A stretch of DNA of 64,000 nucleotides from Gemmatimonadota bacterium (GTDB taxonomy: Bacteria > Gemmatimonadota > Gemmatimonadetes > Longimicrobiales > Gaopeijiaceae): positions 114,020 to 178,019 of the forward strand of contig JAQBXY010000005.1 in assembly GCA_027623325.1 (NCBI GenBank), in the 5' to 3' direction. The position numbers and the translations under genes were made by a program. Shown one piece after another: positions 60,146-64,000 of this stretch. Positions within the stretch are counted from its first letter, which is position 1. Every line of letters starts with the position of its first letter. A model generated the notes under the pieces. It saw only the letters and a program-made list of their open reading frames with translations. It was not told the origin of the DNA and made no database searches.

Positions 60146-62371
60146 ATGAGCCAAGCCCCCTCGATCATCTACACGTGGACCGACGAAGCTCCTGCCCTCG
60201 CGACGCACGCCTTCCTTCCGGTGATCCGGGCGTTCGCCGGTGTGACGGGAGTGCCCGTGGAGACGCGCGATATTTCGTTGGCTGCGAGGATTCTTGCTGG
60301 TTTCCCCGAGGCCGTCGTGGATGGCTCCCCGGTCTCAGACGACCTCGCGGAACTCGGTCGTCTCGTCGAGCGTCCCGAGGCGAACATCATCAAGCTTCCG
60401 AACGTGAGTGCGTCCGTTCCCCAGATCAAAGCCTGTATCGCTGAGCTGCAGGTCAAGGGATATCGCCTCCCCGAGTATCCGGGTGAACCCGCGAACGATG
60501 AGGAGCGCGCCACGAAGGCCCGGTACGATCAGGCGAAGGGAAGCGCCGTGAACCCGGTGCTTCGCCAGGGCAACTCCGATCGACGAGCTCCGAAAGCGGT
60601 GAAGGACTTCGCCCACGCGCACCCGCCCCGAATGCGGGCTTGGCCGGAGGGCTCGCGGTCGCACGTCTCGACCATGGAAGCGGGCGATTTCTGTCACAAC
60701 GAGGCGTCGGTGACATTAGCTACGGCGACGACCGCGCGGATCGAACACGTCGCCGACGACGGTACGACCACGATCCTGAAAGACTCGCTAGGGCTCAAGG
60801 ACCAAGAGGTTCTGGACGCGACCTTCATGAGCCGGCGTGCGCTGATCGAATTCCTGCGCGCGCAACTCGTCGACGCCAAGGAGCGAGATGTGCTGTTCTC
60901 GCTCCATCTGAAGGCGACGATGATGAAAGTTTCCGATCCGATCATCTTCGGACACTGCGTCCGTGTGTTCTTTGAGCGGGTCTTCACCCAGCACGCGGCC
61001 GTGCTGGCCGATCTGGGAGTCGAGCCGAACAACGGGCTCGGCGACCTGTTGGCCAAGGTCGCGACTCTGTCCGACAGCGCCCGCGCCGCCATCGAAGCCG
61101 ACATCCAGAGGGCGTACGAGCACGGCCCCGCGCTCGCGATGGTGAACTCGGAACTCGGTATCACCAACCTGCATGTGCCGAGCGACATCATCATCGACGC
61201 GTCGATGCCCCCGATGATTCGAGATTCAGGGGGTATGTGGAACGCGGCAGGATCCCTTCAGGACTGCAAAGCCGTCATTCCCGACTCGAGCTACGCCGGC
61301 ATCTACCGCGTGGTGGTTGCCGATTGCCAGGCGAATGGGCAGTTCGACCCGTCGACGATGGGGAGCGTCCCCAACGTCGGGCTCATGGCTCAGAAGGCCG
61401 AAGAGTATGGCTCCCACGACAAGACCTTCGAAGTATCCGCACATGGAGTGATTCGGGTCGTTGCGGCCGACGGGACCGTCCTCACGCAACATGCGGTCGA
61501 GGCGGGTGATATCTGGCGCGCCTGCCAAACGAAGGACGAGCCGGTTCGCGACTGGGTGAAGTTGGCGGTGCGCAGGGCTCGGGCCTCGGGTGCCCCGGCC
61601 ATCTTCTGGCTCGACGGGGACCGAGCGCACGACGCCCAGCTGATCGAAAAGGTGCGCCGCTACCTCGCCGACCATGATACCGAAGGGCTTCATATCGAGA
61701 TCATGGCACCCGAAGCCGCCATGAAGTTCACGTTGGATCGGATCCGTCGCGGAGAGGACACGATCTCCGTCACCGGCAACGTACTTCGTGACTACCTCAC
61801 CGACCTCTTCCCGATTCTGGAAATCGGGACGAGCGCCCGCATGTTGTCCATCGTGCCCCTTCTCAACGGCGGTGGGGTGTTCGAGACCGGGGCGGGGGGC
61901 TCAGCTCCGAAACATGTCCAGCAGTTCGAAGCCGAGGGCCATTTGCGTTGGGATTCGCTGGGCGAGTACATGGCGCTGGCCGCGTCGCTTCAGCACCTCG
62001 GTGAGCAGTTTGGCAACCGCGGGGCCCAGGTGTTGGGCGACGCGCTCGATACCGCGACCGCGACGTTCCTGGATAATGCCCGATCCCCCTCCCGGGACGT
62101 TCACGAGATCGACAATCGGGGGAGCACCTTCTACCTCACCCTTTATTGGGCCCAGGCGCTTGCCGCGCAGGGTGTGGACGATGCCCTTGCGGCGCGGTTC
62201 GCACCGGTGGCCGCGGCTCTGGCGGAACACGAGGGCACGATCATGGCGGAACTCGACAGCGCCCAAGGGTCCCCTCAGGATTTGGGCGGCTACTACATGC
62301 CCGACGTCGCCAAAGCTGCTGCGGCCATGCGCCCGAGCGAGACGCTCAACCGGATCATCGACGAAATGTGA
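60146..62371 (+). CDS. Monomeric NADP-dependent isocitrate dehydrogenase
   Basis: This 741-residue enzyme is of the large monomeric IDH type, unrelated in length to the 420-residue dimeric Icd, and oxidises isocitrate to 2-oxoglutarate with NADP+. Diagnostic stretches include [78 protein letters not shown] and [14 protein letters not shown]. No truncation is seen. With gltA and acnA it covers citrate to 2-oxoglutarate and supplies NADPH. Confidence 0.96.
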   Translation: MSQAPSIIYTWTDEAPALATHAFLPVIRAFAGVTGVPVETRDISLAARILAGFPEAVVDGSPVSDDLAELGRLVERPEANIIKLPNVSASVPQIKACIAELQVKGYRLPEYPGEPANDEERATKARYDQAKGSAVNPVLRQGNSDRRAPKAVKDFAHAHPPRMRAWPEGSRSHVSTMEAGDFCHNEASVTLATATTARIEHVADDGTTTILKDSLGLKDQEVLDATFMSRRALIEFLRAQLVDAKERDVLFSLHLKATMMKVSDPIIFGHCVRVFFERVFTQHAAVLADLGVEPNNGLGDLLAKVATLSDSARAAIEADIQRAYEHGPALAMVNSELGITNLHVPSDIIIDASMPPMIRDSGGMWNAAGSLQDCKAVIPDSSYAGIYRVVVADCQANGQFDPSTMGSVPNVGLMAQKAEEYGSHDKTFEVSAHGVIRVVAADGTVLTQHAVEAGDIWRACQTKDEPVRDWVKLAVRRARASGAPAIFWLDGDRAHDAQLIEKVRRYLADHDTEGLHIEIMAPEAAMKFTLDRIRRGEDTISVTGNVLRDYLTDLFPILEIGTSARMLSIVPLLNGGGVFETGAGGSAPKHVQQFEAEGHLRWDSLGEYMALAASLQHLGEQFGNRGAQVLGDALDTATATFLDNARSPSRDVHEIDNRGSTFYLTLYWAQALAAQGVDDALAARFAPVAAALAEHEGTIMAELDSAQGSPQDLGGYYMPDVAKAAAAMRPSETLNRIIDEM

Positions 62372-62536
62372 GGGGACACGGCGCGCTGAACTCTGGGGCG
62401 AGTGCCGGTTTTTGCCTTGCTGCCCCCGGCGCGGCTCCGATAACTTCTGCCCCCTCACGAGCCGAGCGACGGACGGTCTGCCGCCTGGCACCGACGCTGT
62501 GAGGGCTCCGATCTACCACCCACGAGGACACGTTCG

Positions 62537-64000
62537 ATGCAGCTGAGCTTCGTCGATTCCAATGCGCACACCCACGCCACTCCGCTTCTCGCGGTTCCGG
62601 TAGCCGATGGTGCTGACGCCGGGTCGGGTGTCCTCCAAGCTCTGGATGGTGCTCTCGGCGGAAGCGTTCTGCGTGCCATCGAAAGCGGTGACTTGAAGGG
62701 TCGAGCACGCGACGAGGTGCTGCTCTACGGGGGTGCCTCCGGGCCGCTCCGCGTGGTACTCCTTGGAGTCGGCAAGGCCGAAAAGATCAACGCCGAGACC
62801 ATTCGAAGGATGGCGGGCAGGGCCGTCCGCGCCGCGGAACGGCTGCGACTCGACGGTGTGGCCATCGTGCTGGACGGGCTGGGTGACGTCGAGGACGAGG
62901 TCGCGGCCCAGGCCGCGGCGGAAGGTGCGTCGATGGCCGCGTGGCGCTTCTCCGAGCTGAAGGCGCCCGACGCCGACGACCCCACCGTCGGGGTCCGCTC
63001 GGTGGATCTTCTCGGGAGCGGTGACCGCGACGCGCTTGCGACGGGGGCCCTGGCGGGGGCGGCCATCGGGCGGGGTGCCAATTTTGCCCGATCGCTGCAG
63101 TCCCGGCCCGGAAACGTGGCGACGCCGACGCACATCGCCGACGAGGCGGTCCGCATGGCGGGCAGCGTCGGGTTGGTCGCGACGGTGTTCGACGAGGCCC
63201 GCATGCTCGAGGAAGGGATGCATGCCATCCTTGCGGTTTCACGGGGGTCGGTGGAGGAGGCCCGCTTCATCATCCTGGAACACAAGGGGGGAGCCGAGGG
63301 GGAAGCGCCTCTGATCCTGGTCGGCAAGGGACTGTCGTTCGACGCGGGTGGCATCTCGTTGAAACCTCCCGCGGGCATGGAAGACATGAAGTACGACATG
63401 TCGGGCGGGGCGGCGGTGATCGGTGCCATGCAGGTGATTGCCGAGATGGGCGTGCGGGCCAACGTGATCGGGATCGTCCCCTCCTCGGAGAACCTCCCGG
63501 CCGGGAACGCCATGAAGCCGGGCGACGTCATCCAGAGCCTCGCCGGCAAGTCGATCGAGGTGATCAATACCGACGCCGAGGGTCGCCTCATCTTGGCAGA
63601 TGCGCTGGCCTATGGGGCCCGTCTAGGACCGGCGGCCATGGTCGATTGTGCGACGCTGACGGGCTCGGTGATCATCGCTCTCGGTCACCACGCTGCGGCA
63701 GTGATCGGCAATGACGACGACCTCGCCGGTGAACTGATCGCGGCGGGTGAGACATCGGGCGAACGCTGTTGGCAACTTCCCATGTGGGACGAGTACAAGA
63801 AACAACTCGAGAGCCCCACGGCCGATCTCCAGAACGTTGGAGGGCGACCCGGCGGCTCGATTACAGCAGCTTGTTTCCTCTCGGAGTTCGTCGGCGACAC
63901 CAAGTGGGCGCATCTCGACATCGCGGGTACAGCGTACGGGGAGGGCAAGCTCCCCTACCAGCGCAAGGGCGCCTATGGCTTCCCGACGCGCCTCCTCGTG
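62537..64000 (+). CDS. pepA: Leucyl aminopeptidase, M17 family (3' end beyond the window)
   Basis: The frame opens at the ATG at 62537 (MQLSFVDSNAHTHATPLL) and runs off the window after 488 residues, near the expected full length of about 500. The N-terminal macro-like domain is followed by the catalytic domain with LVGKGLSFDAGGISLKPP, MKYDMSGGAAVIGAM and the family signature NTDAEGRLILADAL, which together bind two metal ions. It releases N-terminal residues from peptides in the cytoplasm. A possible promoter (TTGCTG, 16 bases, GATAAC at 62417-62444) precedes it. Confidence 0.95.
   Translation, partial: MQLSFVDSNAHTHATPLLAVPVADGADAGSGVLQALDGALGGSVLRAIESGDLKGRARDEVLLYGGASGPLRVVLLGVGKAEKINAETIRRMAGRAVRAAERLRLDGVAIVLDGLGDVEDEVAAQAAAEGASMAAWRFSELKAPDADDPTVGVRSVDLLGSGDRDALATGALAGAAIGRGANFARSLQSRPGNVATPTHIADEAVRMAGSVGLVATVFDEARMLEEGMHAILAVSRGSVEEARFIILEHKGGAEGEAPLILVGKGLSFDAGGISLKPPAGMEDMKYDMSGGAAVIGAMQVIAEMGVRANVIGIVPSSENLPAGNAMKPGDVIQSLAGKSIEVINTDAEGRLILADALAYGARLGPAAMVDCATLTGSVIIALGHHAAAVIGNDDDLAGELIAAGETSGERCWQLPMWDEYKKQLESPTADLQNVGGRPGGSITAACFLSEFVGDTKWAHLDIAGTAYGEGKLPYQRKGAYGFPTRLLV

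Noticed and set aside
1..64000. CRISPR arrays, insertion sequences, prophage or conjugative elements.
   Set aside because: No regularly spaced direct repeats, transposases, integrases, phage structural genes or attachment repeats flanking tRNA-Leu were seen.

Overview
The window is a GC-rich, densely packed bacterial chromosome segment. It holds about 54 protein genes, one tRNA, no rRNA, and nothing resembling a prophage, insertion sequence or CRISPR array. No gene-free stretch exceeds 300 bases. The content suggests a Gram-negative, aerobic heterotroph: a TonB-dependent receptor, a lipoprotein and other secreted peptidases, a Tat-type signal, a PQQ-type beta-propeller enzyme, oxidative TCA enzymes, and an rng-rplU-rpmA order. 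The overall style resembles Gemmatimonadota or a related environmental phylum. That placement is inference; there is no marker gene here that settles it.

Layout. 1-5.7 kb (plus strand): the 3' part of recQ, an acyl-CoA dehydrogenase, RNase G/E, ribosomal proteins L21 and L27, and a lytic transglycosylase behind a hairpin-rich leader. 5.7-14.8 kb (minus): an enoyl-CoA hydratase, aldehyde dehydrogenase, thiolase and 3-hydroxyacyl-CoA dehydrogenase run (CoA-ester catabolism), a TMTC-like membrane protein with TPRs, a second hydratase, then a coupled DUF3311 / sodium-solute symporter / chorismate mutase set. 15-18 kb (plus): NfeD protease, flotillin FloA and a small membrane protein. 18-25.4 kb: aconitase (minus), tRNA-Leu(CAA), citrate synthase, an MBL hydrolase and an M1 peptidase. 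25.4-29.3 kb (minus): a VOC protein and the error-prone polymerase dnaE2. 29.4-29.9 kb (plus): an OsmC-family gene whose catalytic cysteine codon is UGA. 29.9-38 kb (minus): class II aldolase, a 2-hydroxyacid dehydrogenase, a second symporter, a P1 peptidase, a PQQ-type enzyme, a secreted lectin-like protein and a membrane protein. 38-40.3 kb (plus): a DsbA/FrnE protein and an M28 peptidase. 40.3-47 kb (minus): PEP synthase, a transketolase-like enzyme and an aminotransferase. 47.1-52.7 kb (plus): a histidine kinase / response regulator pair, a TonB-dependent receptor and a membrane protein. 52.7-59.9 kb: a tiny basic protein, a VTT membrane protein, recX, a DUF6504-like gene, imuB, a triple helix-hairpin-helix exported protein, a truncated gabT, gabD and DUF502. 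60.1-64 kb (plus): monomeric isocitrate dehydrogenase and the 5' part of leucyl aminopeptidase.

Two observations stand out. First, the OsmC-like peroxidase gene (29433-29891) carries an in-frame TGA exactly where the family has its peroxidatic cysteine. A GC hairpin follows at a distance suited to a bacterial SECIS, and the frame then runs through the second conserved cysteine to a normal stop. The simplest reading is a selenoprotein that ordinary gene calling would split in two. Second, dnaE2 and imuB, 27 kb apart, have near-identical promoter regions: a TTGCAC -35 box, a 17-base spacer, a TATYTT -10 box and overlapping 11-base-period direct repeats of ACCGAAGAT (plus strand). imuB leads an imuB / DUF6504-like / recX operon. 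This looks like the operator of a DNA-damage-induced mutagenesis regulon in a lineage whose SOS box I do not recognise.

Central metabolism is well represented: citrate synthase, aconitase and isocitrate dehydrogenase for the TCA cycle, and PEP synthase, class II aldolase and a transketolase-like enzyme for gluconeogenic and pentose carbon. Peptidases of the M1, M28, P1 and M17 families and two sodium-solute symporters fit a peptide- and organic-acid-using lifestyle.
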